This document shows positions 1 to 10,373 of a stretch of DNA of 64,000 nucleotides, in pieces. A program made the translations under genes and the position numbers. The stretch spans positions 54,305,345 through 54,369,344 of the forward strand of contig NC_030822.1 in assembly GCF_001704415.2 (NCBI RefSeq), read 5' to 3'. The notes beneath the pieces were generated by a model. The model was not told where the DNA came from and did no database searches. It worked only from the letters and a program-made list of their open reading frames with translations. Numbering within the stretch: position 1 is the stretch's first letter; the number at the start of each line of letters is the position of its first letter. The DNA comes from Capra hircus. Its lineage: Eukaryota > Chordata > Mammalia > Artiodactyla > Bovidae.

Positions 1-1079
1 GGAAGATGGTAGAGGCATCTATTGTGGATTATCCACAAATGGATGAACGGGAGCTGAGTGTCTGGAAAACCCAGCCACCGCCATGCTCTTCTCCACCCCT
101 GCTCCTCACCCCACCTCGGGGCCCACGGCCTGAGGCCCCACCCAGGACGCACGCCCAGGCCCCTGCACATGGCCCCCTGCACCAGCGTCCTATGGGTGAG
201 AAAGGGGACACACCCCCAGCGCGGCCCTACTCCCAGTTCAACCATGCTCCCGCTCCTTCTGTCTCCTCCTGTCACAGCCCCTGGTCCTTGAGTGTCTCAA
301 GGCACATTCCTGCTGTTTATTCCAAAAAGATCTTGCCATCTGCATAAAGGGGGGTGGGGGAGGGTGCAGGAGAGTGCCTGTAAGAATCGGTTCATGAATA
401 TTGAACATACCCCTCCAAAAGCTCTGAGGTCTCCCACACCGCAGTCCCCCTCCTGCAGCCCAGAACACAAAGGCAGGGGCCCTACAATCTACACGGGGGC
501 TCAAGGGTGGGGAATGAGGGAGCTGAACACCACGTCCTTGCACTGATCCCGTGCTGGGGAGACCCCCACCAAGCCAAACGTCAGTCTGGTTTCTTTCCCA
601 CACCTCATTCCCACCCAGTCCGTCTCAGCTCTTTGCACTGCTCCCCGGTGGTGTGGTTAGCGCTTTCCAATCACACTGACATCATCCTGTTATTTCTAAG
701 CGCAGCTCCCTCCCTCCCCTTTGATCTGCTGATGGGCTTTTCACCAGCTCCACAAGGCCACCTGCTGCCTGCTCGCCTACCCTTCAGCCTCCCCTCTTTC
801 ACTCCCTTCCATTCTTCGCGTCTGTTCCAGGAACCTAGCGCTTTTGATTCTGTAATAGACTAGAAATGGGTTTAAGCTGAAGGCAGGAGAGGAGGGGGAT
901 GGAGAGAGAGAGGCATTCTCGCCACCCTACTGCCCTCTCATGGAATCATGAGCAAAGTGACTGTTCACAGCGAGACAGGGTAGAACAAACTATAGGATAA
1001 GCTCTCCATCTCGGGCAGCCTGAGACGCCCGAGAGCTGGAAGAGGCAGGCAGCTCAGAGGACCCACGGTCTACACTACT
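1..1079. other. CEP164 intronic sequence, no gene seen
   Basis: This stretch lies downstream (in CEP164 sense) of the last exon visible in the window. It is single-copy-looking sequence, rich in CCC and CTCC. The open frames on both strands have no recognisable domain, no plausible splice boundaries and no similarity I know. I looked for the next expected CEP164 exon, which in human continues after the DFEYE residues, and did not find it here; it should lie beyond the left edge. Confidence 0.6.
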
Positions 1080-1283
1080 GCTGTTCAGCCACCAAGTTGT
1101 GTCCGACTCTCTGCAACCCCATGGAGCGTAGCCTGCCCGGCTCCTCTGTCCATGGGATTCTCCAGGTAAGAATACTGGAGTGGGTTGCCATTTCATTCTC
1201 AAGGGGATCTTCTTGACCCAGGGATCAAACCTGGGTCTCCTGCACTGCAGGCAGATTCTTTACCGTCTGAGCCCTACCAATAA
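1080..1283 (-). mobile_element. Bov-tA SINE
   Basis: On the minus strand it reads as a tRNA-Glu-like head with a B-box-like gtttgatcc, followed by the BovA body (cccactccagtattc, then gagtcggacacaac). The copy is diverged and in sense orientation to CEP164. Confidence 0.85.
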
Positions 1284-1881
1284 ACTGGGACAAAAGCCAT
1301 TTTAAAGGGTATGGCAATCAGAGACAGCTTTGTCTGTCCTGAAACTCCCATTCATCCCCAACACGAACTTTCCCCACCATGCAAAGCCCCAATTCCTGCC
1401 TGAGGCTAGAACACAGGATTCCAACACTCCATGTGGCAAAAAGAACGAAATCTGCTGGGACACTAGAGACAGAGGTGGGGAGTGTATGTAACACCTCCCA
1501 CTCCAGACATTTCCCCCCATCACACTGAGTTGCCTATTAAAGAGGTTATAAAAAAAAAAATGCGCTTAAAAACTCCCACTCCTTCAAAGAAGCACATAAA
1601 GATCAGAAGGGAAGCATATGAAAACCCAGGACATGTCAAAGAAAATCCCTTTTTTTGTTGACATTTATATTATAAAGTAAAAATTAACTCTTCCAAGTCA
1701 TAGTACATTATCATAGGTCCATATGGGGATTTTCAATTCACCAGCTGAAGCAGGGACCAAGTATCCACTCTAGCCAGAACCTGGGAAAACCCAGGGAAGA
1801 AAGAAGCACAGTGAGACCTGCCAGCATATCCTCCGGTCCCAGCGTGGCTCAATCACTCACCTATTCATCCTCTCAAGAGAA

Positions 1882-2155
1882 AGTGAAAGTCACTCAGTTG
1901 TGTCTGACTCTTCACGACCCCATGGACTTAGCTACAAGGCTCCTCTGTCCATGGAATTCTCCAAGCCAGAATACTGGAGTGGGTAGCCGTTTCCTTCTTC
2001 AGGGGATCTTCCTAACCCAGGGATCAAACCCAAGTCTCCTGCATTGCAGGCGGATTCTTTACCATCTGATCCAGTGGATCTTACCAACCCAGGAATCGAA
2101 CTGGGGTCTCCTGCATTGCAGTGGATTCTTCACCAGCTCAGCTACCAGGGAAGCC
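1882..2155 (-). mobile_element. Bov-tA SINE with duplicated tRNA head
   Basis: Read on the minus strand, it starts with gcttccctggtagctgagc, then has two consecutive tRNA-like heads (around 2155-2090 and 2085-2010), followed by a single BovA body ending near 1882 in a gaaagtgaaagtc tail. The second head is a partial duplication of the first. Confidence 0.8.
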
Positions 2156-2639
2156 CCTCATCCTCTCAACTGCTCAGCAAAATACACCCATGTATTTCCT
2201 AAGCACCACAACAAGCCAGGTGAAGGACACACAGGCATGAATAGGCCAGAATCTTTACTCTCGATTTGCTCGGTCTCGGGGAGACTGCCCTTTCTCCAAA
2301 AGCCAGTGAGTCCTCCTGACACTGTATTCCTATTCATGGTCATCCTTCCAGGCTCAGAACCTGACCTACTGCTTCCAACAGCATCGTAACATCTTAATGG
2401 CAAATGAGAACAAAAAAAGTTATCATTTCAAAAGCATCAAAGAGACAGAAGGCTATGGATTTAATGCCAACAGACCATGCCCCACTTGAAAGGAAGAGTT
2501 TCAAAGTACACCCAAATTAGGTTGATGACACTCAGAAAAAAGTGTCACACATGGCAGAAAGCGTCATAGTCATAATCAAAGCATACATGATTGAGCAGAG
2601 CCCAAAACGGAGACAGTTTCTGAGGCAACAGAGACAGCT

Positions 2640-2832
2640 CGGGGACTCCCCAGGTGGTCCAATGGTTAAGAATCCGCCTTCCAACGCAAGGGACATGGGT
2701 TCGAACCCTGGTTGGGGAACTAAGATCCCACATGTTATGGGGCAGCTATAAGCCTGCATGCCACAACTAGAGAAACCCCTGCACCCTGCAACGAAGACCC
2801 AACACAGCCAAAAGTAACCTTAAAAAATAAAG
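2640..2832 (+). mobile_element. CHR-type tRNA SINE
   Basis: It has a head of the ggtccaatggttaagaatc type and a B box ggttcgaaccc, followed by the cacaactagagaaacccctg and aacgaagacccaacacagcc body and an AATAAA-bearing tail. Confidence 0.85.
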
Positions 2833-2916
2833 CCAGACAGCCTAAGTATAAAATGGGACCCACCTAATGGCTAGAGTGGGGTCAGCTGAAAAAGCCCACC
2901 TACATCTCAGGACATG

Positions 2917-3022
2917 AATTTAAGCAACCTCCAGAAGATGGTGAAGGACAGCGAAGCCTGAGATGCTGCAGTCCATGGGGGCAAAGAGTCGAGCACAACT
3001 GAGAGGCTAAACGACACCTCAG
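2917..3022 (+). mobile_element. BovB LINE 3'-end fragment
   Basis: This is a short piece of the RTE-type BovB 3' end. Its translation resembles the endonuclease-distal tail (MNLSNLQ..V..DSEA), and it ends in a gagtcgagcacaactgagag-type tail. Confidence 0.65.
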
Positions 3023-3376
3023 GGGTCAGCGAGCATCCTCAATCTCTGCCAGCCTGAGACCTTCCCCTGGCTCTCGAGGAGAGCTGACGACCACAAAGCA
3101 AAAGTCAGAAACAGTAAGGGCGTGAAAAGGGATGATAAGGATATAATACTAAAAGATAATAAGGAAACAGTGAAATCCATGATACACACACTATTGTTTC
3201 ATTGGTCAGTTTTATGACCATTCTAATAAATGTGAGTGATCTCTTCATTTGAAAGTGTTTAAAGTCTAAGAGAATTTTCTACTTTATGGAAAGCTTAACT
3301 GACCTGGCAATCAATATTTCAATGTTTGGGGAAATCTGAGTTGCTGACTTCATGATGTATTGGTTGTTTGAATACT

Positions 3377-3865
3377 CTGAACTGAACTGAAGGGTGCCCA
3401 GTTTCTCAGTCGTGTCCAACTCTGCAACTCCATGAATCACAGCACGCCAGGCCTCCCTGTCCATCACCAACTCCTGGAGGTCACTCAAATTCATGTCCAT
3501 CAAGTGGGTGATGCCATCCAGCCACCCCATCCTCTGTCATCCCCTTCTCCTCCTGCCCCCAATCCCTCCCAGCATCAGGGTCTTTTCCAATGAGTCAACT
3601 CTTCACATCAGGTGGCCAAAGTATTGGAGTTTCAGCTTTTGCATCAGTCCTTCCAATGAACACCCAGGACTATCTCCTTTAGGATGGACTGGCTGGATCT
3701 CCCCGCAGTCCAGGGGACTCTTAAGAGTCTTCTCAAACATCACAGTTCAAAACCATCAATTCTTCGACACTCAGCTTTCTTTACAGTCCGACTCTCACAT
3801 CCATATGTGACTACTGGAAAAACCATAGCCTTGACTAGACGGACCTTTAGAGAAAGCTTACTTGT
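3377..3865 (-). mobile_element. BovB LINE 3' fragment (RTE)
   Basis: The minus-strand translation gives the BovB C-terminal stretch (motifs LMLGGIGG, MGWLDGITHLMDMNLSDLQELVMDREAWRAV split by frameshifts). It is 5'-truncated, as most BovB copies are, and in sense orientation with CEP164. Confidence 0.85.
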
Positions 3866-4247
3866 CAAAAAATTACTAAATTAGACAGTAGGCCAAGAAC
3901 AAATAGTAGGCAATGTGCCTTTTTCAGTAGAAAATTGCATTGGAGGCTTTAGCTATTACAATGACATGATGAGTTTTAGGTTTTGTCTGTTCGTTTTAAA
4001 GAACATTCTGGTGGGAGTGGAGGCCAGACCAAGGAAAGAGATGAGAAGCAACACAACTGCTGGGGGCACAGCCTGGAAGCTCTTCCCATCCACAGTCTGC
4101 GTCTTTGTCCAAGCTGTTCACTTGCCTAAAACATCCCTTCCACTCCCACGTCTAAAACTTAACTATTTCTCTTCAAGATCCAGGTCAAATGTCATCTCTT
4201 CCAAGTTCTCCCTGATCTCTCGGCAGGTAATTTCTCTCCCCTCTAAG

Positions 4248-4399
4248 GACTTCCCTGGTGGCCTGGTGGCTAAGCCTCTGCTCTCCCAGTGCAGGGGCCC
4301 CCGTTCAATCTCTGATCAGGGAACTAGATTCCACATGCCTCAACTAAAAGATTCCCTGTGCCACAACCAAGACCTGGTGCAACCAAATAAATAAATTCT
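4248..4399 (+). mobile_element. CHR-type tRNA SINE
   Basis: It begins ggacttccctggtggcctgg, carries a weak B box, and ends in a caaataaataaa tail that supplies AATAAA signals on the plus strand. Confidence 0.85.
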
Positions 4400-4637
4400 G
4401 AACAGCATAGCTGTGCTAGAGCTCTTTACACACCCTCCCCTGCTTGAAAACTTCCTAAATATTCATTTATTCAGCACATACTGAGGGCTCACCAGAGTAC
4501 CCAGCAATCTTCCGCTCTGACCGCACACTCCTGGAGGCCACCCTGGACCACACCTTACCAGTGTTCAGGTCGCCCACAGAGTCCAGCACACGGCTGCCCC
4601 ACAGCCAGCACTCAACGGACGTTAAGAATCTGGATGG

Positions 4638-4840
4638 CGGGACTTCCCTGGCAGTCCAGTGCTAAGACTCTGAACTCCCAATTCAGGGAGCCCAGGTTTG
4701 ATCCCTGGTTGGGAACTACATCCCACATGCTGAAACTAAAGAGCCTGCATACCACAATGAAGTCTGAAGATCCTGAGTGCTACAACCAAGATCTAACACA
4801 GCCAAATAAAAAAAATTTTTTAATTTAAAAAAAAAAAGAA
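4638..4840 (+). mobile_element. CHR-type tRNA SINE
   Basis: It has a ggacttccctggcagtccag head, the B box ggtttgatccc, a long body and an A-rich tail interrupted by a T run (aaaaaaattttttaattt). Confidence 0.85.
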
Positions 4841-5549
4841 TGAATCCAGATGGAATTACACTTCCATTTACACCCTCCGATGGCTCCCAACGCCTGTGTA
4901 ATTCAATCCCAGCTTCTCACCCGGCACTCAGGCCTTCCATGACCCAGCCCAACCCACCTCCACAGCCCCACCTCCCGACCCTCCGCCACATGTGCCTGAG
5001 CTCCAGGTGAAAGAATGGCCCTCGTCCTCCCCTCCTGCCTCTGCCCATTCAGTGCCCTGCAGCAGGCTCTCTCCTCACCGCTCGCCTCTGCGCACCCAGC
5101 CATGCTACCGTTCTTCCTGGCTCACCTCAGGTGTCAGATTCTCACTAAAGCCTTTCCAAACAGACGGGACACCCCCAAATTCTGCCCCCCAACAGCACTG
5201 TGGTTTACTCCCCGGATGGACTCCCTGCATTCTATCCTTGTGTTCTGGGTCTTTTATGAGACTATAAACTCTTCGAGGGCAGGAATCACAGCTAACTGAG
5301 GCTTGTACGGCTGAGAGTGAAGTGCCTCACATAGAAAGAGCTGATAAATGGCGGTTCTTTGATAAATGTGTAAATGGATGAATTCCTTTCCCCGCTTGTA
5401 CTTCCCCCAACCCCAGGAACCCCATCTGGACAGGACCGGGACTAAAGAGTTCTCTTTCCAAATATGTCTCCCTGAGAAGAAAGGCTTAGGAAGGAAGGAG
5501 GGAGCCTGCCAGGCTGAGATGTCTGTCTGCAGGTGCTTCAGGCTCTTAC

Positions 5550-5627
5550 CTCATACTCAAAGTCACCCCCCAGCGCCCCGATGTCCAGGTGCAGGTTCCT
5601 AAGAAGCTCACTTGAGCTGCGGACACT
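5550..5627 (-). CDS. CEP164: CEP164 coding exon (residues about 231-256)
   Basis: This 78-base exon encodes SVRSSSELLRNLHLDIGALG followed by GDFEYE (26 codons, phase 0 at both ends). The acceptor reads cattttcag|AGTGTCC and the donor GAG|gtaagagc. The stretch matches the human CEP164 segment ending in DFEYE almost residue for residue. In the family it belongs to the acidic, probably disordered linker between the N-terminal WW region and the coiled coils. It is the last CEP164 exon in the window; the next lies off the left edge, so the gene is partial here. The identification is by recalled protein similarity and exon phasing, not by an alignment. Confidence 0.93.
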
Positions 5628-5817
5628 CTGAAAATGAAAAGGATCACAAGGAAACTGGTCAGCCCCGGGTGCAGGACCAGAAGCTCCTCACAGGTGCAAG
5701 AGCTCCACTTCCTGGGTCAGACCCAGCAGGGATACAGGCTGGGCAAACAATGAAGCCGTGGGCTGGAAAACCGCTTTCACTGATTTTCAAAGTAGCACAG
5801 AGGTTAAACCAGAAAGT

Positions 5818-6195
5818 TAAAACAGCTCAAGCACCCACCAACAGATGAACGGCTGAATAGAATGTGGTAATTTCATACAACGAAATACTATCCAGTCACA
5901 CATGCTACAAAACACTACGCTATATGAAGGAAGACAGACACACAAGAGGACAAAGACAGTATGATGCCAAGTATATGAAATATCTAGAGCAGGCAAATCC
6001 ACAGAGACAGGGAGCAGATCAGGGACTGGGGGGTACAGAGCGTCTCTGGGATTATGAACAAGCTTTGGAGACAGATGGTGATGAAGACTGTATAACACTG
6101 TGAGGGTAGTTAAGGCCACTGAACTGTACACTTAAAAGTGGTTAAAATGGTAACTTTCACGGTGTATATATTTGAGCACAATTAAAAAAAAAAAA
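5818..6195 (+). mobile_element. L1 LINE 3'-end fragment
   Basis: It contains the characteristic L1 phrases caacagatgaacggctgaat, tatccagtcacacatgc and tgaactgtacacttaaaagt, and ends in a poly-A tract at 6181-6195. It lies antisense in CEP164, between the exons at 5,627 and 6,250. Confidence 0.8.
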
Positions 6196-6249
6196 AGGTT
6201 TTTTAACGGCCCAGAGGATTTTCAGGCCAAGAAAAGGCTTCGTTCTTAC

Positions 6250-6384
6250 CTGGTTGTCACTCTCTGCCTCATCCTCCTCGTTGGTCTCCTCCCCTAAAGC
6301 CAAGAGGCTGAGAGCGTTCTTGTCCTCATGGATGGAGCCCAGGAGACCTTTTGCATAAGCAGAAGGCTTGAGACCCTGTGACGG
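6250..6384 (-). CDS. CEP164: CEP164 coding exon (residues about 186-230)
   Basis: This is a 135-base exon of 45 codons, phase 0 at both ends. It starts PSQGLKPSAYAKGLLGS and ends EEDEAESDNQ. The acceptor is ccttttggag|CCGTCACAG, with a short but pyrimidine-rich tract, and the donor is AACCAG|gtaagaac. The acidic run ETNEEDEAESDNQ is a recognisable CEP164 landmark. No domain is expected; the segment belongs to the disordered linker after the WW domain. It joins in frame to the exon at 5,627. Confidence 0.95.
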
Positions 6385-6762
6385 CTCCAAAAGGAAGGAA
6401 GGTCAGAGCACTTAGTGGGAAGACCCTCAGCATGCTTTCACGTCTGTCAAGATGGCGCCTAGAGCGAGGCCACCATGTCTGAGAAGCTGACCCAGCAGCT
6501 CCAGCTCACACTGGTCCCTCCCTGTCCAACTCCTACTGCCCTGGCCGCAGGGACTGGGAAATGAGCCCTGAGTCTCTCTGACCATCCTCCACGGTGCACC
6601 CGTGTTCAGCATCACCCAGGTGTGACTCACCTTCTTCCACACCATATGAGTGTTGAGGACTCAGCCTGTGCCCTCTATTTCTCAATGGGCCACGGCTCCT
6701 AGCAAGGAACACGGAGGCCCCACGGTAACCAACTACACTGTACACAGAGAAAAAGCATTTAC

Positions 6763-6918
6763 CAGCAAGAGTTCTCCGAGCTGACTGGACTCCACCGAGC
6801 TCCCCAGGCTCACACTCTGAGGTCCACGAAGAGCAGAGGCCGGGGCATCCACCAGGCCCCTTAACGGGGCCAGGCCCCCAAGAGGAACGTGGACGGGGGC
6901 TAACGAGGGGCCCGGGGC
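6763..6918 (-). CDS. CEP164: CEP164 coding exon (residues about 134-185)
   Basis: This is a 156-base exon of 52 codons, phase 0 at both ends. The acceptor is ctgttgcccag|GCCCCG and the donor CTGCTG-type TTGCTG|gtaaatg, which is weaker than its neighbours. It encodes APGPSLAPVHVPLGGLAPLR and continues through the SVSLGSSVES landmark to QLGELLL. This is the exon that directly follows the WW/lysine-rich exon in the standard human transcript. Here a 1,662-base cassette exon sits between the two. Because all boundaries are phase 0, both including and skipping the cassette keep the frame. Confidence 0.95.
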
Positions 6919-7502
6919 CTGGGCAACAGAAAACATCCTGTTAGAAACCCAAGCAACCACAGGGCTCTAAGTGTGGAGATGGATGTAAAAATAAAACATC
7001 TAAGTCCTGCCCGCTCAAATTTAAACCACCTCCGTTCAGAGGCTGCTAATGAAACACAACATCCCGAAGTCAGCATTGTGCCAACCACGTGAGAATCACG
7101 GGCTGGTTTCCAGATTCTCGTAACTCTGCTGCTATCTCCCAGCAAGCAGCTCTTCCACGTCTGGAGAAGCTGCCCAGGGCCCTACTCTCCCTTCTGAAGC
7201 CACAGAGGAAGCTGGGGAGGGGGTGGGGAGCAGAGACAAAAGCCTCATCTCCCAGCATGAGAAGACTCAATACATAAAGCTGAAAACTGACGAATCAAGA
7301 AAAAGCAGCCTAAGCATGTTATTTACAAATATGGAAGCGGACACCAGAATAAAGGCATTGCCGTGGTGGAGGTGGGAGGGGTACCCACACCGGAGAACTG
7401 CTATATTTTGTTTTGCACCTTTTGGCTTGTCGTGGCATTGTTTAATATGGGCATGTATTACTTTGATTAAAATAAATATTCACTCTGAAAAACACTCATG
7501 AG

Positions 7503-7630
7503 GGTAATTCCCTGGCGGTCCCGTGGTTAGGGCCCCATGCTTCTACTGCAGGGGGCATGGGTTCAGTTCCTGCTCAGGAAACTAAGGTCCCACATGCCAC
7601 ACTGCGTGGCCAAAAAAAGGAAAAAAAAAT
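7503..7630 (+). mobile_element. CHR-type tRNA SINE (short form)
   Basis: It has a tccctggcggtcccgtggtt head, the B box ggttcagttcc, and a short body ending gtggccaaaaaaagg. Confidence 0.8.
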
Positions 7631-7911
7631 GTGAGAAACAGAAGAACTCTTTCTGCTCCCCACTGAGGAGCAAAGAGGCTGGAGAGAGATCAGCCAGAGG
7701 ACTACAGCGCCCGCTCCTCTATCCTGTTCTCGGGATGGCAGGCTTCACGCTGGTGAGGACTGGGGAGAGACACCAGAGGATGGCAGAATCTGTGAGACTT
7801 GGGCCACTCACAGAATCCTGGATTCTCGGTTTACTCATCTGCAAATCACAGATGATATGTGCATGCTACTTAAGGTCTGCTGAGAACTTCAAATGAGATA
7901 CTGAATGTAAC

Positions 7912-8155
7912 AAGCATGTGTGCACAGCCCGGGCTACCCCAGTGCACGTGTGTGAGGTCCAGGTTCCCCCAGAGCATGTGTGCGCGGCCCGGGCTATCCC
8001 AGTGCACGTGTGTGAGGTCCAGGTTCCCCCAGAGCATGTGTGCGCGGCCCGGGCTACCCCAGTGCACGTGTGTGAGGTCCAGGTTCCCCCAGAGCATGTG
8101 TGCGCAGCCTGGGCTACCCCAGCGCATGTGTGTGGCCTGGGCTACCCCAGTGCTA
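7912..8155. repeat. 60-base minisatellite, about 4 copies
   Basis: Four tandem units of exactly 60 bases start near 7921, 7981, 8041 and 8101. The first three are nearly identical and the last is shortened and diverged. Each unit splits into two related halves of about 30 bases (22 of 30 positions agree): gggctaccccagtgcacgtg in the first half matches aggttcccccagagcatgtg in the second. The unit contains a CACGTG E-box core. It lies in the CEP164 intron between 10,374 and 6,918. Confidence 0.95.
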
Positions 8156-8515
8156 TGGAATTGCTATCATGACAGATTAGTATTACAATGATCTGGGCTT
8201 AGAAACTGAGGCAGGAGAGCATTTTGGTTACGGTTTACAATGAGCTCCTCAAAATCCATTTCTTAAACTTAAAATGTGTATAAAACAAAAATTCCATTCC
8301 TCTCTAATCCCACAGTGACTGAAAAGAGAAAGAGGAACCTGAGAGGGTCAAGATGAGAGGTTCCGGTGGCCTATCTTCTTACCTGTGGCCGGGCCTGAGG
8401 CCAGACCATTGGGTAGGTCCGAAACACAACCTGTTTGTGCCCGGGAAGGGCATTAGACTCCCAGCTGAAAGGCGATATGAGATGGCCCACTGCCACCCCC
8501 ACCCCTGAAATCTTT
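8156..8515. other. CEP164 intron, nothing recognised
   Basis: This is unique-looking sequence. I see no exon, repeat or RNA gene. Confidence 0.5.
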
Positions 8516-8598
8516 GTATTGGGTCGGCTAAAAGTTCGTTTGGGGTTTTCTGTATCATTTTATGGAAAAAGCCCAACTTTTTGGCCAACCCAAAGAGA
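8516..8598. mobile_element. Mariner-type MITE
   Basis: This 83-base near-palindrome starts gtattgggtcggctaaaagt and ends acttttt-ggccaacccaaag, so the two ends are inverted repeats of each other. This is the ruminant mariner-derived miniature element pattern (ttgggttggccaaaaagttc). A second copy is at 31,923. Confidence 0.8.
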
Positions 8599-9631
8599 TT
8601 GCCAGTCATCTAGCCTGTTGCAGGGTATCTTCTCGAGGCAGAAAAGGAGCTGAAAATAATAAAACTGGCCAACATTGCCTGAGCCCTGGGCTCCTGGGTA
8701 AAAGCACCTGTCTCATTCCACTCTCAAAACCATCTGAGGCCCCAGTCCCCACAAGAGCAAATGGAGATTGGTGAGGTCAAGGCCTCTGCCTGCCCCAAAT
8801 CGCGAGGCCAGCAACCACAGGAGTCGATATAAAAAGCAGGGCAGTGTCTCAGCCAGTATCTCACACTGCCTCCTGGCTGTGGCGGAAAAGGAGCCCAGGA
8901 GAGCTGCTCTGCGGTGCACTGTGCGGAAACCTGACTGGCTCCTCCCAGCCACCCAGCCCACCCAGCAGATCAGTGAGCAAAATTCTTCCCACATCGTATT
9001 CATGGAAAATTACAGACTCCTGACATGGCTAATTTGCTAACATGCTGGGGGCCTGAGGGAGGGGGACATGCCCGCTGAGGGCTTTGTTCTCCCAGGCCTT
9101 TACCACATCAGCAGTTAGTAGGGAAATTATACATCCCTGGCTCCTAGCTGATCAGCTTCTATAGATGGCCATTAACTTTGGCTAAGAGCTGTGCGTGGCG
9201 TTGTCCTTCAGAACGGATAAACTTGCCACCATTGGGCTAATTAAAACTTTGCAGGATAATCTGCAGCTTATCTGATGTTTATAGTGCTACAGGGGTTATT
9301 AGAGCTAATGGAGAACCCAGGCATGACAGCAATTAGGAACTGAGGTAACAACTGAGTAAAGCCACAGCTGGGCAATAGCAAAAGAAGCCAGGGAAATGCA
9401 GATAAACCCCATGGTCTGTGATCCTATTTGACTTCTGAATGAAGAAGGTGGTGACTCTTTAAAGGGACAAAGGGCCCCGAATGACAGGGCAAGCCCACTC
9501 TTTGGTAGATCCCACTAGGGGAGGAAGTGGTCTGTGCAAATCTGACACAGGCTATTCACATGGTTCTGGAAACCCTGGGAAGGAAGGAGCAGCAGCAGCC
9601 ACTGAGCAGAAGACAGTCCAGGCTTCAGCCT
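8599..9631. other. CEP164 intron, repeat-free block
   Basis: About 1 kb without recognisable SINE or LINE sequence, unusual for this window. The part from about 9040 to 9420 is rich in homeodomain-like (gctaattaaaac) and GATA-like (cttatctg, ggataatc) motifs. No plausible coding exon was found. Confidence 0.45.
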
Positions 9632-9838
9632 CTCCTCTCAGGTGGCGCTAGTGGTAAAGAACCTGCATGTCAGTGCAGGAGACGTGAGAAGCTCAAGTTC
9701 GATTCCTGGGTCAGAAGTAGGGAATGGCAACCCACTCCAGTATTCTTGCTGGGAAAATTCCATGGACAGAGGAGTCTGGTGGGCTACAGCCCAGGGGATC
9801 GCCAAGAATCGGACACAACTGAGCAAGTGAGCACACCA
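9632..9838 (+). mobile_element. Bov-tA SINE
   Basis: It has a gtggcgctagtggtaaagaa head, the B box agttcgattcc, the cccactccagtattcttgct body, and ends gcaagtgagcacacc. Confidence 0.9.
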
Positions 9839-10373
9839 TAGGACGGTATTAACTCTCTGTGCTAAGTCACTTCACGTCTGAGTCTCTGTGACCCTAAGCA
9901 CTGTAACTCACTAATTCTGTGTGATTCTGAGAAGGGACTAAGTTCAGAGGCTGGGGGCAGGGTGTCTGCTGGGGAGGACCTCTCTATACTGTCAGCTGAT
10001 GGGGAAGGCGTCCTGAATCCTGGAACAGTACCCACATCCTGCATGAACGCCATGACCTGTGCCACCTTACTCACCCTCAAAACAGACCATCTTCAGGGCA
10101 TGGAAAGCACCCGTGAATTACGGTCAGATCAAGGGAAGTGAAGCCCAGACACCCTCCGCCCCCATCTTGTAGGTGATGGGGTAGAAGAAACAGGAAATGC
10201 ATGTCATCCCACAAGATGGCCATCCCGGGTGGCTAAGGGCTCCCCGGTCACCGAGGAAGGACAGGCACCAGGAAAGCTGACCTGATGGCTGGGTTAAGAC
10301 TGTCAGCACAGCCTGCTCCCTCCCTGCCGAGTTCAGTGGGCCTGAAGGCAGTGGTGCTCTCTGAGAAGCCTAC
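9839..10373. other. CEP164 intron between the cassette exon and the minisatellite side
   Basis: This is unique-looking sequence downstream of the cassette donor. A short ctaagtcacttca run at about 9862 may be a SINE stub. The cassette frame stays open to 10,248 beyond the donor before reaching a stop. Confidence 0.45.

Noticed and set aside
7912..8155. The tandem 60-base array considered as a CRISPR-like array.
   Set aside because: There are no unique spacers between repeats and no associated genes, and the DNA is from a mammal.
7870..8191. Repeat proteins of 84-91 residues encoded by the minisatellite in several frames.
   Set aside because: The frames are open only because the unit is 60 bases without stops. 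No start context, splice sites or known similarity.
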